A DNA stretch of 41,754 nucleotides from positions 1 to 41,754 of the forward strand of contig SAKE01000035.1 in assembly GCA_004017275.1 (NCBI GenBank), given 5' to 3'. This document shows, piece after piece, positions 1 through 8,782 of the stretch; positions within the stretch are counted from its first letter, which is position 1, and the number at the start of each line of letters is the position of its first letter. Under the pieces are notes generated by a model. It worked only from the letters and a program-made list of their open reading frames with translations. It searched no databases and was not told where the DNA came from. Origin of the DNA: Mesorhizobium sp. GTDB lineage: Bacteria > Pseudomonadota > Alphaproteobacteria > Rhizobiales > Rhizobiaceae. Both the position numbers and the translations under genes were made by a program.

Positions 1-54
1 CTGCCAATCTCCCCCCTTGAGGGGGAGATGTCCGGCAGGACAGAGGGGGGCGCC
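1..54. repeat. Partial dispersed palindromic repeat, CAGAGGGGGG family
   Basis: This is the right half of the element seen complete at 12284-12446 and 14738-14897. It has the CCCCCCTTGAGGGGGAGATG core, a GCCGGCAGG-like box and the CAGAGGGGGGCGC terminus. The other half lies before the window start. It sits just downstream of the minus-strand M24 gene. Confidence 0.75.
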
Positions 55-84
55 AGGGAACGAGGCGCTCATTGGTTGCCCACG

Positions 85-1389
85 TCAAACCTGCTTCTCC
101 AGAAACTCATCCTCATAGGGAAAGCGCGACAAAAGTTCGGTGCCGGTGTCGGTGATCAGGATCTCGTCCTCCAGCTTGACGCCCTCGCGTCCGCCCTTTT
201 CGCCGATATAGCTTTCCACGCTGACCACCATGCCTGGCACGATATGGCCGTCGCGGCCATAGGTCTCGTAATCCATGGCGTGCGCGATGAACGGCGTCTC
301 GCCATGCATGCCGACGCCGTGCATGACCGAGGTGTAGCGCTGGTCGACGAAACGATCGGGGATCTTCCACGCCTTCTCGGCGATCTCGCGGAACGCCATG
401 CCTGGTTTGACGATCGAAATGTTGTGCTGAACCTGGTCGTGCGCCATGCGGTAGAGCGACTTCTGGTAAGGCGTCGGCTTGCCCGGTCCGCAGCGGAAGG
501 TGCGCGAGAAATCCGAATAATAGCCGTAGCAGCCGATCGTGTCGGTATCGAGCGCCAGCAACTCGCCGGGCCGGATCTTGCGGCCGCTGGCCTCGTTGAA
601 CCAGGGATTGGTGCGCTGGCCGGAGGTCAGCAGCCGCGTTTCGATGAACTCGCCGCCCTGGCGGATGACCTCGCCATACATGATGGCGAACAGGTCGTTT
701 TCGGAGACGCCGGGCTTGATCGCCTCGCGCACCGCATAGACGGCGGCCTCGGCGCCGGCCATCGATACTTGCAGGCACTTGACCTCTTCCGGCGTCTTGA
801 CCGCCCGCACCGCCAGGATCTCGCCCTGGCAATCGCGGACCTCGCAGCCGCGCTTTTCCAGCGCCAGCGCCTGCAGGTGGCTGCAACGGTCGAGGCCAAG
901 CTTCATCGAGCCGCCGCCGTGTTTCTTCAGAAGCTCGGCGATCTCATCGGCGAAGGGGCCTGATGTCTCGTCGTCGCGGCCGGAGACCGACGACCAGACC
1001 AGCTTGGAAGGACGCGCCTCGTCGATCGTGTCGAGCACCATCGAGACATGGTAGCTCTGCGGGTATTCGAACAGCACGATCGGCCCGTCGGTCGGGATGA
1101 AGAAATAGCGGGTCGAGTTGCGCAGGAAATAGCCGAACATGTTGCGCGAGCCGGTGGCGTAGCGCTGATTGTAGGGGTCGAACAGAACCACGCCGCCATA
1201 ACCCGCGTCGCGCATCCAGCCGCGCAGCTTGGCCAGCCGGCCTTTGCGCAACGCGTCGGCATCGATGAAGGACGGCTCGGTATCGGACAGCCACATGCCG
1301 CCGGCCGGATCGGCCGCGGCCGGATGGCGCATGCGGTCCTTGAAGTCCACATCCTGCGTGCTGTCGGGGTCGAAGACGACGATGCTCAT
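85..1389 (-). CDS. M24 peptidase-fold enzyme, DddP-like (Xaa-Pro dipeptidase / creatinase superfamily)
   Basis: A 434-aa cytoplasmic protein with an N-terminal creatinase-like domain (about 40-190) and a C-terminal pita-bread M24 domain (about 205-425). Candidate metal ligands are Asp281 and Asp283 (LDTDT), Asp293 (SDFS), His357 (MHGVG), Glu392 (VESY) and Glu407 (KLEDE). As I recall the DMSP lyase DddP of Ruegeria lacuscaerulensis (D295, D297, D307, H371, E406, E421), the spacing is identical, and motifs such as GGEFIETRLL and TNPWF resemble DddP. However, the position of the DddP catalytic Asp377 is Gly363 here, followed by Glu364. DMSP cleavage is therefore doubtful, and a peptidase or ectoine-hydrolase-like role is possible. 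I chose the ATG at 1389 because GAGG lies upstream; a longer frame starts at 1428. The gene stands alone. Confidence 0.85.
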   Translation of the reverse strand: MSIVVFDPDSTQDVDFKDRMRHPAAADPAGGMWLSDTEPSFIDADALRKGRLAKLRGWMRDAGYGGVVLFDPYNQRYATGSRNMFGYFLRNSTRYFFIPTDGPIVLFEYPQSYHVSMVLDTIDEARPSKLVWSSVSGRDDETSGPFADEIAELLKKHGGGSMKLGLDRCSHLQALALEKRGCEVRDCQGEILAVRAVKTPEEVKCLQVSMAGAEAAVYAVREAIKPGVSENDLFAIMYGEVIRQGGEFIETRLLTSGQRTNPWFNEASGRKIRPGELLALDTDTIGCYGYYSDFSRTFRCGPGKPTPYQKSLYRMAHDQVQHNISIVKPGMAFREIAEKAWKIPDRFVDQRYTSVMHGVGMHGETPFIAHAMDYETYGRDGHIVPGMVVSVESYIGEKGGREGVKLEDEILITDTGTELLSRFPYEDEFLEKQV

Positions 1390-1539
1390 GGTGTGCCTGG
1401 CCTCGGGTGGGTTGCGAGGTCGGAGCATGGCGCAGGCGGGGCGCAGAGATTGTGCGGAAAACCGCGTGTGTTGTGCGGAATGCCGCTGGAGGCTGGTTGC
1501 GTCGCTATCCTTCGCCGATGCCGCCCTGTCGTGCGGAAG

Positions 1540-2157
1540 CTACTGAACCGCGCCTACCAGGACCTGCTGGCCGCCTCGGATCGAAACCCAGCGGCCGGTG
1601 TTGTCGATCGCCTGCCGTTTGAGGAAGCGGTAGCCGGTCGCGTCCCATGGCCTGACCTTGTCGGTCAGATTGTCGAGCACATAGTCGCCCTTGTCGGTGC
1701 GCACCGTCAGCACGGCGTGGCCCTCGCCGTCGGGCTTGCGCACGACGGTGATCAGAAGATCGGCCAGCGAGATGCTCATGCGCGAAAGCTGGCGCCGCTT
1801 TTCCAGCACGTAGTCCTCGCAGTCGCCGACGCCCTTGTCGGGATAGGCCCAGACCTCGTCCTTGCCGTAGATATCCATGTCGCTCATCGGCTTGACGGCG
1901 GCGTTGACCCTGGCGGTGACATTGAGCAGCTTGCGCATCAGCCCGTCGGTCATCGCGGCCGGCGCCAGATTTGACGGGCGGATCGAGCATTCGCCCGGAT
2001 GCAGCTTGCAGAAATCATAGTGGCCGATCGGCTGCGAGGTCATGCCCCCGGTCGCCATCGCTCCGGCCGCCAAGGCCGGTGCCACCCAGCCTCCCACTGC
2101 TGCCAACCCGGCCGCCGCATACATGCGCAGCCGTCGCGCCATCGATGAGGAAATCAT
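1540..2157 (-). CDS. Periplasmic transglutaminase-like cysteine peptidase (BTLCP family)
   Basis: A 205-aa protein matching the bacterial transglutaminase-like cysteine proteinase family (DUF920). It begins with positively charged residues and a hydrophobic stretch (about 12-31) ending in ALAAG, consistent with a signal peptide. The predicted catalytic triad is Cys113 in GDCEDY, His147 in GHAVL and Asp162 in LDNLT, all present. Family members are usually exported and, in some proteobacteria, act in biofilm adhesin processing (LapG-like), but this is the short rhizobial type whose substrate is unknown. No LapD-like partner lies next to it. An alternative start is the ATG at 2142. Confidence 0.88.
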   Translation of the reverse strand: MISSSMARRLRMYAAAGLAAVGGWVAPALAAGAMATGGMTSQPIGHYDFCKLHPGECSIRPSNLAPAAMTDGLMRKLLNVTARVNAAVKPMSDMDIYGKDEVWAYPDKGVGDCEDYVLEKRRQLSRMSISLADLLITVVRKPDGEGHAVLTVRTDKGDYVLDNLTDKVRPWDATGYRFLKRQAIDNTGRWVSIRGGQQVLVGAVQ

Positions 2158-2318
2158 TGTCCCCGCTCACCCTTTGTTATTAACGAAAGGTTAAGGGGGT
2201 TTTACAGTCCGTGTCAATTACGACGTCGGTCGGAGTGTTAGCATGGTTACCCGAGGAGCTGGACAGCGGCACTTGTGCAACAGAATCGGCACAGCTGCGC
2301 ACTTTTGGGCGACATGCA

Positions 2319-3596
2319 CTATTTCTTGGCGGTGCGGACCAGCTTCGGCTTCACCGCAACCCGGTTCTGGCGGCCATAGCTGGTGATGAAGTCGACGATG
2401 CGCGGCACGATTTCCGAGCGGAAGCGTGAGCCGTTGAACACGCCGTAATGGCCGACCGCCGGCTGCATGTAGTGAGCGTGCCTGTCGGCCGGGATGTTGG
2501 GGCACAGATCATGCGCCGCCTTGGTCTGGCCGAGGCCGGAAATGTCGTCGTTCTCGCCCTCGACCGTGAACAGCGCGACGTTGCGGATCGCTGACGTATC
2601 GATCCGGGTGCCGCGATGCGTCATCTCGCCCTTGGGCAAGGCCTGGCGCACGAAGACGGTGTCGACGGTCTGCAGGTAGAATTCCGCCGTCAGATCCATG
2701 ACCGCCAGATACTCGTCGTAGAAATCGCGGTGCTTCTCGGCATTGTCGCCATCATGCTTCACCAGGTGCATGAAGAAGTCCTTGTGGGCGATGATGTGGC
2801 GGTCGAGGTTCATGCTCATGAAGCCGGACAGCTGCAGGAAGCCGGGATAAACCTCGCGGCCGAAGCCCGGCACCGGCCAGGGCGCCTGCATGACGACATT
2901 GTCGCGGAACCAGTCGATGCCCTTTTCCTGTGCCAGCAGATTGACCGCGGTCGGGTTGCTGCGGGTATCGATCGGGCCGCCCATCAAGGTCATTGTCGAG
3001 GGCACGAACGGATCGCCCTTGGTTTCCATCAGCGCCACGGCCGCCAGAACCGGCACCGAAGGCTGGCACACCGCCATCACATGCGTGTCGGGTCCCAGCG
3101 TGTGCAGCATGTCGATGACATAGTCGATGTAGTCGTCGAGATCGAAACTGCCGTCGGCAAGCGGCACCATGCGGGCATCGACCCAGTCGGTGATGTGCAC
3201 GTCGGCATGGGGCAGCATGGCTTCCACCGTGCCACGCAGCAGCGTCGCATAGTGGCCCGACATTGGCGCCACGATGAGAAGCTTGGGGTCGGGCTTGCGC
3301 CCGGCGGAGACGGCGCGCTCGAAGCGGACGAGATTGCAGAACGGCTTCGACCAGACGGTCTTCTCTTTGACCTCGACGTTCTTCCAGTCGACCACGGTTT
3401 TGTCGAGGCCGAAGGCCGGCTTGCCGTAGCGGCGCGTGGTGCGCTCGAACAATTCGGCGGTCGCCGCGATCGAACGGCCGAAGGACGTGTGGGAAAACGG
3501 GTTGAGCGGATTGGAATAGAACATCCGCACCGCGTCGGCATAGAGCCGCGCCGGCTGCAAGGCCGCGTGGTTCATTTCATAGAGCTGGTAGAACAT
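2319..3596 (-). CDS. phaZ: Intracellular polyhydroxyalkanoate depolymerase
   Basis: A 425-aa intracellular PHA/PHB depolymerase of the Ralstonia PhaZ1 type, which hydrolyses carbon-storage granules to hydroxybutyrate. The sequence starts MFYQLYEMNHAAL, the typical N-terminus, and has no signal peptide. The lipase-box-like motif AVCQPSVP places the nucleophile at Cys177 rather than serine, as known for PhaZ1. The Asp is likely in GENDDISG and the His in AVGHYGVF near residue 390. The C-terminus is lysine-rich. The gene is monocistronic; no phaC or phasin gene is near. The start has good family length. Confidence 0.93.
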   Translation of the reverse strand: MFYQLYEMNHAALQPARLYADAVRMFYSNPLNPFSHTSFGRSIAATAELFERTTRRYGKPAFGLDKTVVDWKNVEVKEKTVWSKPFCNLVRFERAVSAGRKPDPKLLIVAPMSGHYATLLRGTVEAMLPHADVHITDWVDARMVPLADGSFDLDDYIDYVIDMLHTLGPDTHVMAVCQPSVPVLAAVALMETKGDPFVPSTMTLMGGPIDTRSNPTAVNLLAQEKGIDWFRDNVVMQAPWPVPGFGREVYPGFLQLSGFMSMNLDRHIIAHKDFFMHLVKHDGDNAEKHRDFYDEYLAVMDLTAEFYLQTVDTVFVRQALPKGEMTHRGTRIDTSAIRNVALFTVEGENDDISGLGQTKAAHDLCPNIPADRHAHYMQPAVGHYGVFNGSRFRSEIVPRIVDFITSYGRQNRVAVKPKLVRTAKK

Positions 3597-3822
3597 CGAG
3601 AACCCCGCTGCTGCCTGCGACCGAAGGGACGACGAGCAGCGCCGAGCCTTAAATGTCTCGCGGGGAAGTTAACAACTAATTGCTGCGATGCAATACGTCA
3701 CGCGGCGTGACCAATGCTTCTTTCGTTCAAGGCCCTGGGAATCGGCCCCGAACGGCGCGAGCCGGCTCAGTGTGCAGCTGCGAAATGTGTAGTATTGTGT
3801 CCGGCCTGTGATGCCGAAGCCC

Positions 3823-3891
3823 GACCATGATCCCGAAAAGTGGATTTCGGTTTTCGCTTTGCGAACCTCCGATTCTGCAGAGATCATGGTC
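3823..3891. repeat. Dispersed palindrome with GACCATGATC arms
   Basis: A perfect 10-bp inverted repeat (GACCATGATC / GATCATGGTC) bounds a 69-nt sequence containing CCCGAAAAGTGG and CGGTTTTCG. The same layout recurs at 10880-10924, so this is a dispersed rhizobial intergenic palindrome. It lies directly 3' of the rlpA-like gene and could also act as its transcript end. The rest of the 310-nt gap to phaZ shows no gene. Confidence 0.75.
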
Positions 3892-3906
3892 CAGGAAATA
3901 GTCGCT

Positions 3907-4266
3907 TCAGACGCGCGCCATGCACACGGCAGTATGGCCGGAGCCGACGAAGCCGAGCTGGCCGGCCGCACCCTTCGACAGGTCGAGCACGCGCCCCTTG
4001 ATGAACGGCCCGCGATCGTTGATGCGCACGACGACGCTGCGGCCGTTGTTCTTGTTGGTCACTCGGAGCTTGGTGCCGAAAGGCAGCGTGCGGTGGGCGG
4101 CGGTCATCGCCGACGGGTTCATACGCTCGCCCGATGCGGTCCTGGAGTGCAGGGCATACCACGAGGCACGGCCGCACTGGCTGGCCGCGCTTGCCGAAGA
4201 TGCGCCGGCCAGCAGGCCAGCAGCGATCGTTACCGCGACAAGCGCGGTCTGATTTAGGTTCTTCAT
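3907..4266 (-). CDS. Septal ring lytic transglycosylase RlpA-family protein (DPBB domain)
   Basis: A 119-aa exported protein. Residues 1-28 form a signal peptide ending ASA, without a lipobox cysteine, followed directly by a double-psi beta-barrel domain. Residues matching the RlpA catalytic positions are Glu47 (SGERMN), His58 and Asp84 (INDRGPF). RlpA proteins cleave naked glycan strands in the septal cell wall. This one lacks the C-terminal SPOR domain of full-length RlpA, so septal targeting must come from elsewhere if it occurs. Cys31 and Cys115 might form a disulfide. Confidence 0.88.
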   Translation of the reverse strand: MKNLNQTALVAVTIAAGLLAGASSASAASQCGRASWYALHSRTASGERMNPSAMTAAHRTLPFGTKLRVTNKNNGRSVVVRINDRGPFIKGRVLDLSKGAAGQLGFVGSGHTAVCMARV

Positions 4267-4575
4267 ATTTGAGGGATGGCTCCGTTTTTGACAGACCCCA
4301 GCCGTTAGGTGGAGAATAAGGCAGGAAATACGGCAATGATCTGGCAGTTCCGTGGCGAGATCACACGTTTGGAGTCGCTGGGTAACAGTCTGTCAGGGAT
4401 TTTCCGGCGAGCGATGATCAGTCGATCATGATCTTCGTGCCGATGTCAGGGATTTGTTTGACAAGATCGCGCACAAATATCCAAGTAGAAGCTGGTGCGC
4501 CGGGGCCTCTTCCTTTGGCTCATTCATCGCAGCCCCAGCGCCGCAACGAAACGACTTTGAAAGGGAGATCCGGCA
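4267..4575. other. Divergent intergenic region, no gene recognised
   Basis: A 309-nt gap between the minus-strand RlpA-like gene and the plus-strand small membrane protein gene. It contains a short inverted repeat (ATGATC/GATCAT around 4415-4430) and a TTGACA hexamer at 4458-4463 that could be a -35 box, but no convincing -10 at normal spacing. No RNA gene or repeat element was recognised. Confidence 0.4.
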
Positions 4576-4761
4576 ATGAGGCTGACCAAAAATCTGCTGG
4601 CCTTGATTGTGCTTGCCATCGGCGCGCTGTGGTCGCTGCAAGGCATCGGCGCGATCGGCGGCAGCTTCATGACCGGCCAGTCGCAATGGCTCTATATTGG
4701 GCTCGTCACCATGCTGGTCGGCCTGATTGGGCTGGTCTGGGCGAACCGTTCGCGGGTGTGA
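4576..4761 (+). CDS. Small two-TM membrane protein, unknown function
   Basis: A 61-aa protein with two hydrophobic segments (about 7-28 and 38-56) separated by a short polar loop and ending in ANRSRV, so both ends are probably cytoplasmic. AGGGAG lies 8 nt before the ATG, a strong ribosome-binding site that supports a real gene. I do not recognise a named family. It converges on ssuB with an 84-nt gap that holds a fragment resembling the CCCCCTCTGTCC repeat (about 4801-4816). Confidence 0.7.
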   Translation: MRLTKNLLALIVLAIGALWSLQGIGAIGGSFMTGQSQWLYIGLVTMLVGLIGLVWANRSRV

Positions 4762-4845
4762 GCATGCAGGCATGCAGGACGATCGCTGGCGATCCTTGGC
4801 GCCCCCTCTGTCCCGCCGACGTCGAAGTGTAGTGTTGCGACAGCC

Positions 4846-5646
4846 CTACCCGAACAGCCGATCCAGAATCTTGCCCTCCAGCCGGGCAAGCTCGACCGAA
4901 CCGCGACGGCGCGGCCGTTCCACCGGGATATCCAGGTCGAGCGCGATCCGGCCTTCGCTGATCACCACGACCCGATCGGCCAGCGCAACCGCTTCGGCGA
5001 CATCATGCGTGACCAGCACCGCGGTGAATTTCTGGGCGATCCAGATGCGTTCCAGAAGCTGCTGCATCTCGATGCGGGTCAGGGCGTCGAGTGCGCCCAG
5101 CGGCTCGTCGAGCGCCAGGATCTGCGGGTGACCGACCAGCGCGCGGGCCAGCGCCACGCGCTGCTTCTGGCCGCCGGACAGCACCGAGGGCCATTCGTCG
5201 GCACGATCGGCAAGCCCGACTTCGCCGAGAATGTCGAGCGCGCGGTGCCTTGCTTCGGTGCCGATGGCGATGCCCGTCAGTCCGACCTCGACGTTTTCCA
5301 CCACGCTGGCCCAGGGCAGGAGCCGCGGCTCCTGGAACATGAAGCGGGTGCGGCTGTATCCTTCCTCTTCCACGCCGAATGTCAGCGATCCTGATGTCGG
5401 CCGGTCGAGCCCGGCCAGAAGCCGCAAAAGCGTGCTCTTGCCGCAGCCGCTCTTGCCGATGACGGCAAGGAACTGTCCGGCCGGCACGTCCAGATCAATG
5501 CCGTCGAGCACGGTCTTGTCGCCGAAGCGCTTGCCGGCATGCCTGAAGGCAAAGGCGCGCCGTCCCTCGACGGAGCCGATCGGCCGCCCCGGCGTGGCGA
5601 CGAAGGAACGGGCGGCGGTCAGGCTGGCGGCTGTCATGGGCAACAT
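4846..5646 (-). CDS. ssuB: Aliphatic sulfonate ABC transporter, ATP-binding protein
   Basis: About 266 aa. The ABC ATPase domain covers the protein from about residue 25: Walker A GKSGCGKST, Q-loop FQEPRLLPW, signature LSGGQKQR, Walker B ILALDEP and the H-loop VTHDVAEA. The LLPW sequence after the Q-loop is typical of the nitrate/sulfonate/taurine subfamily. It energises uptake through SsuC and is the last gene of ssuADCB, starting about 1 nt after the ssuC stop. I chose the ATG at 5646 because GGA lies 6 nt upstream; an ATG at 5637 is also possible. Confidence 0.93.
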   Translation of the reverse strand: MLPMTAASLTAARSFVATPGRPIGSVEGRRAFAFRHAGKRFGDKTVLDGIDLDVPAGQFLAVIGKSGCGKSTLLRLLAGLDRPTSGSLTFGVEEEGYSRTRFMFQEPRLLPWASVVENVEVGLTGIAIGTEARHRALDILGEVGLADRADEWPSVLSGGQKQRVALARALVGHPQILALDEPLGALDALTRIEMQQLLERIWIAQKFTAVLVTHDVAEAVALADRVVVISEGRIALDLDIPVERPRRRGSVELARLEGKILDRLFG

Positions 5647-5647
5647 C

Positions 5648-6424
5648 TCATCCGTTCTGGAAGGCCGGATGCCAGCCGAGCGACAGCCGCTCGAGCAGGC
5701 GGGCGAGGCTGTCGGCGAGCTTGCCCAGCAGCGCATAGATCAGGATCGACAGCACGACGACATCGATCAGCAGGAATTCGCGCGCCTGCATGGCCATGTA
5801 GCCGAGGCCGGAGCTGGCCGAGATGGTTTCGGCGACGATCAGCGTCAGCCACATGATGCCCAGCGCATAGCGCAGGCCGACGAAGATCGCCGGCAGCGCG
5901 CCGGGCAGGATGACGCGGAAGAAAAGTGCTGACCGGTCCATGCCGTAGACGCGGCCCATCTCGACCAGCTGCGGGTCGACGCTCTGGATGCCGAGCAGCG
6001 TGTTGACATAGATCGGGAAGAACACGCCGAGCGCTACCAGGAACAGTTTGGCTTCCTCGTCGATGCCGAACCACAGGATGACCAGCGGGATCAGCGCCAG
6101 ATGCGGAATGTTGCGGATCATCTGCAGCGTCGTGTCGGTCAGGCCGCGGCTGAGCGTCGACAGCCCGTTGGCAAGGCCAAGCGCGAAGCCGATCGAGCCC
6201 CCGACGGCAAAGCCGGCAAGGGCGCGCGCGGTCGAGACGCCGATGTTGCGGATCAGCTCGCCCGACAGCGTCAGCCGCCAGAAGGCCTCTGCGACCGCGC
6301 TTGGCGCCGGCAGCACGCTGGCCGGCATGACGCCGGCGCGGGAGGCCGCCTCCCAGCCGGCAATCACCAGCGCCGGCAGCAGCCAGCCGATGCCGTTCTT
6401 GCCGACGCGTTGAGCGAGACTCAT
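5648..6424 (-). CDS. ssuC: Aliphatic sulfonate ABC transporter, permease
   Basis: A 258-aa inner-membrane permease with about six hydrophobic segments and the binding-protein-dependent transport domain. The EAA-like loop is around the MGRVYGMDRSALFFRVILPGALP segment, which contacts the SsuB ATPase. The start overlaps the ssuD stop by 4 nt (ATGA), indicating translational coupling. It is closely related in design to tauC at 9211-10071, but the two are clearly different in sequence. Confidence 0.93.
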   Translation of the reverse strand: MSLAQRVGKNGIGWLLPALVIAGWEAASRAGVMPASVLPAPSAVAEAFWRLTLSGELIRNIGVSTARALAGFAVGGSIGFALGLANGLSTLSRGLTDTTLQMIRNIPHLALIPLVILWFGIDEEAKLFLVALGVFFPIYVNTLLGIQSVDPQLVEMGRVYGMDRSALFFRVILPGALPAIFVGLRYALGIMWLTLIVAETISASSGLGYMAMQAREFLLIDVVVLSILIYALLGKLADSLARLLERLSLGWHPAFQNG

Positions 6425-7584
6425 GACGAAGCCTGCAGGCGGCCGGCGCCATGGAAGCCGACCGAGAATTCGTTGGCGATGTTCTCATGCACCCGCTGCC
6501 GCCTGGTGCCGAGCCCGAGTCGAGGGAATAAAAGCTCGGCGACGCGATAGGCTTCCTCGAGATGCGGATAGCCCGAGCCGATGATGGTATCGATGCCGAT
6601 CGCCTGGTATTCGCGGATGCGCTCGGTGATCTGTTCCGGCGTGCCGACCAGTGCCGTCCCGGCGCCGCCGCGCACCAGCCCCACGCCGGCCCACAGATTG
6701 GGCGAGACGACCAGCCTGTCGCGGCGTCCGCCATGCAATTGCGCCATGCGGCGCTGGCCAACCGAATCCATCTGGGTGAGGAAGCGCGCCTGCGCGTTTT
6801 CGATCTGGGCGTCGGTAACATGGCTGATCAGCCGGTCGGCGGCGTGCCAGGCTTCGTCCTCGGTCTCGCGAACGATGAAATGCAGCCGGATGCCGAAGCG
6901 CAGTTTTCTGCCGCGCAGCGCCGCTTTCTTCCGCGCTGAAGCCAGCTTCTCGGCAACCTGCGCCGGCGGCTCGCCCCAGGTCAGATACATGTCGACGAGG
7001 TCGGCGGCGAGGTCCTGGCCGGCGTCCGACGAGCCGCCGAAATAGAGCGGCGGCCGCTCTTGGCGCGGCAGCAGATCGAGGCGACCATTCTCGACGCGGT
7101 AATATTTGCCGTCGAAATTGACGCGCTCGCCTGATACCAGGCCGCGCCAGATGGTCAGGAATTCATGCGCCTGGGCATAGCGGTCGTCATGCGGCAGGAA
7201 GACGCCGTCGCCGGCGAGCTCGGTCGGGTTGCCGCCGACCACGACATTGAGCAGCAGGCGGCCATTGCTCAAGCGGTCGAGCGCAGCGGTCTGGCGGGCG
7301 GCAAAGGTCGGCAGCGTCACGCCGGGCCGCAGCGCAACGAGGAACTTCAGTCTTTCGGTGAGCGTCGCAAGGCCCGTCGCGGTGATCCAGGAATCCTCGC
7401 AGTTCTGGCCGGTCGGCAACAGCACGCCGGGAAAGCCGAGCCGGTCGACAGCCTGGGCGATCTCCTTGAAGTAGCCGAACTCCGGCGGCCGCTGCTGCTC
7501 TTCGGAGCCGAGATAGGAACCGTCGCCATGCGTGGGGATGAACCAGAAGAAATCGAGTGGTGCCGTGCTGGCTGGCGCGGTCAT
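6421..7584 (-). CDS. ssuD: FMNH2-dependent alkanesulfonate monooxygenase
   Basis: A 387-aa bacterial luciferase-like TIM-barrel enzyme. It cleaves the C-S bond of alkanesulfonates with FMNH2 and O2, releasing an aldehyde and sulfite for cysteine synthesis. The N-terminus (LDFFWFIPTHGDG), ALRPGVTLPT, NVVVGGNP and YFGGSSDAG all match SsuD. I chose the ATG at 7584 because GAGG lies 6 nt upstream; an ATG at 7596 is less likely. The FMN reductase partner SsuE is not in the window and must be supplied from elsewhere. The gene lies 70 nt after ssuA. Confidence 0.95.
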   Translation of the reverse strand: MTAPASTAPLDFFWFIPTHGDGSYLGSEEQQRPPEFGYFKEIAQAVDRLGFPGVLLPTGQNCEDSWITATGLATLTERLKFLVALRPGVTLPTFAARQTAALDRLSNGRLLLNVVVGGNPTELAGDGVFLPHDDRYAQAHEFLTIWRGLVSGERVNFDGKYYRVENGRLDLLPRQERPPLYFGGSSDAGQDLAADLVDMYLTWGEPPAQVAEKLASARKKAALRGRKLRFGIRLHFIVRETEDEAWHAADRLISHVTDAQIENAQARFLTQMDSVGQRRMAQLHGGRRDRLVVSPNLWAGVGLVRGGAGTALVGTPEQITERIREYQAIGIDTIIGSGYPHLEEAYRVAELLFPRLGLGTRRQRVHENIANEFSVGFHGAGRLQASS

Positions 7585-7654
7585 GACGGACCTCATGAAA
7601 AGTGCAAACGCAAATGGCGCCTGGCGTCTTACCCGGCGCCAATCGAGGAAAAAA

Positions 7655-8608
7655 TCAATTGCCCGGTGCGGTCCACACCGCGTCGGAGATCTGGACCGCT
7701 TTCGGGATCAGCCCGAGTTTGTAGAAGCGGTCGGCTGTAGCCTGCTGGCCGGCGATGATCTCGTCGGTGATCGGGAAGATGCCGAATTTGGTGCGGTTGG
7801 CGGCGATGATCTGGGCGTCGAGTGGCACGCCCGTCACCTCATGCAGCGCCGCGGCCACCTTGTCGCGATTCTGGTCCGCCCATTTAGCCGCCTCGCCAAG
7901 AGCCGATATCGTCGTGGTGACGGTTTCGGGGTGGGCCTTGGCGAAATCCTTGTTGGCGAGGAAATAGGTGTTGACCCTGAGCACCTCGCTGGAGCGCACC
8001 AGCACACGCGGCTGGTAGCGGGTTTCGGCGATGGCGAAGAACGGATCCCAAACGCTCCAGGCATCGATCTGATCGCTGGCGAAGGCAGCGGCGGCATCCG
8101 CCGGGCTGAGATAGACGGGGGTGATCTGGTCGAACGGAATGCCGGCCTTTTCCAGGGCGGCGACGAGCAGATTGTGCGCACTGGTGCCTTTGCCGACGCC
8201 GACACGTTTGCCCTTGAGATCGGCGACCGACTGGATCGGCGACGCCGGCTTGACGAAGATCGCCTCGCCATCGCCATTCGACGGCAGCGCTGCCGCATAG
8301 ACGATGTTGGCGCCCGCCGACTGGCCGAAGATCGGCGGTGCATCGCCTGTCCAGCCGACATCGATGGCGCCGACATTGAGCGCCTCGACCAGCGGCGGAC
8401 CGGCGGTGAACTCGACCCACTTCACCGTCACGCCCTTGTCTTCAAGCGCCTTTTCGATCACCTGCTGCTGCCTGGCGATCACCGGCAGGCCGGTCTTCTG
8501 ATAGCCGATGCTGAACTGCTTCAACTCCTGCGCTGCGGCACTGAGCGACACGGCAACTGTCGCCGCCAGCAGGCCTGCGCCGAAAACACGTCTGGTCAGA
8601 CTGAACAT
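7655..8608 (-). CDS. ssuA: Aliphatic sulfonate ABC transporter, substrate-binding protein
   Basis: A 317-aa periplasmic binding protein of the SsuA/NMT1 family. Its signal peptide (about 1-26) has an RRVFGAG start and ends AAAQE. Mature motifs such as IGYQKTGLP, VGWTGDAPP, GKRVGVGKGTSAHN and WSVWDPFFA are typical of sulfonate-binding proteins. GGAGAGGG precedes the ATG. It is the first gene of the ssuADCB operon. The TTCTA-N9-TAGAG element at 8683-8701 lies 74 nt upstream and is shared with tauA, suggesting common control, perhaps by sulfur limitation. Confidence 0.94.
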   Translation of the reverse strand: MFSLTRRVFGAGLLAATVAVSLSAAAQELKQFSIGYQKTGLPVIARQQQVIEKALEDKGVTVKWVEFTAGPPLVEALNVGAIDVGWTGDAPPIFGQSAGANIVYAAALPSNGDGEAIFVKPASPIQSVADLKGKRVGVGKGTSAHNLLVAALEKAGIPFDQITPVYLSPADAAAAFASDQIDAWSVWDPFFAIAETRYQPRVLVRSSEVLRVNTYFLANKDFAKAHPETVTTTISALGEAAKWADQNRDKVAAALHEVTGVPLDAQIIAANRTKFGIFPITDEIIAGQQATADRFYKLGLIPKAVQISDAVWTAPGN

Positions 8609-8682
8609 GATCCCTCTCCTTCGATGCGGATCGGCGCCGGGAAAATGGCCTCGCCGGTTGGAAGATGGGTCAGGCTAGGTAG

Positions 8683-8701
8683 TTCTATAAACTTAGTAGA
8701 G
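8683..8701 (-). promoter_or_regulatory. Candidate operator TTCTA-N9-TAGAG upstream of ssuA
   Basis: An imperfect dyad with 5-nt half sites separated by 9 nt, 74 nt before the ssuA start. The same half sites and spacing occur 51 nt before tauA at 12134-12152, in an otherwise unlike region. The A/T-rich stretch is unusual for this GC-rich DNA. The binding protein is unknown; a LysR-type (CysB/Cbl/SsuR-like) or Rrf2 regulator is possible. Confidence 0.5.
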
Positions 8702-8782
8702 GAATGATTTTGCGAGTTGGGAGGGCGATGTGGAATTATCTTCTACGACTGGGTCGAGCAGCGACGGCCGTTGCTAGCCTCT

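Noticed and set aside
85..1389. A functional DMSP lyase (DddP)
   Set aside because: The position of the catalytic Asp is Gly; only the fold and metal ligands match. Kept as DddP-like only.
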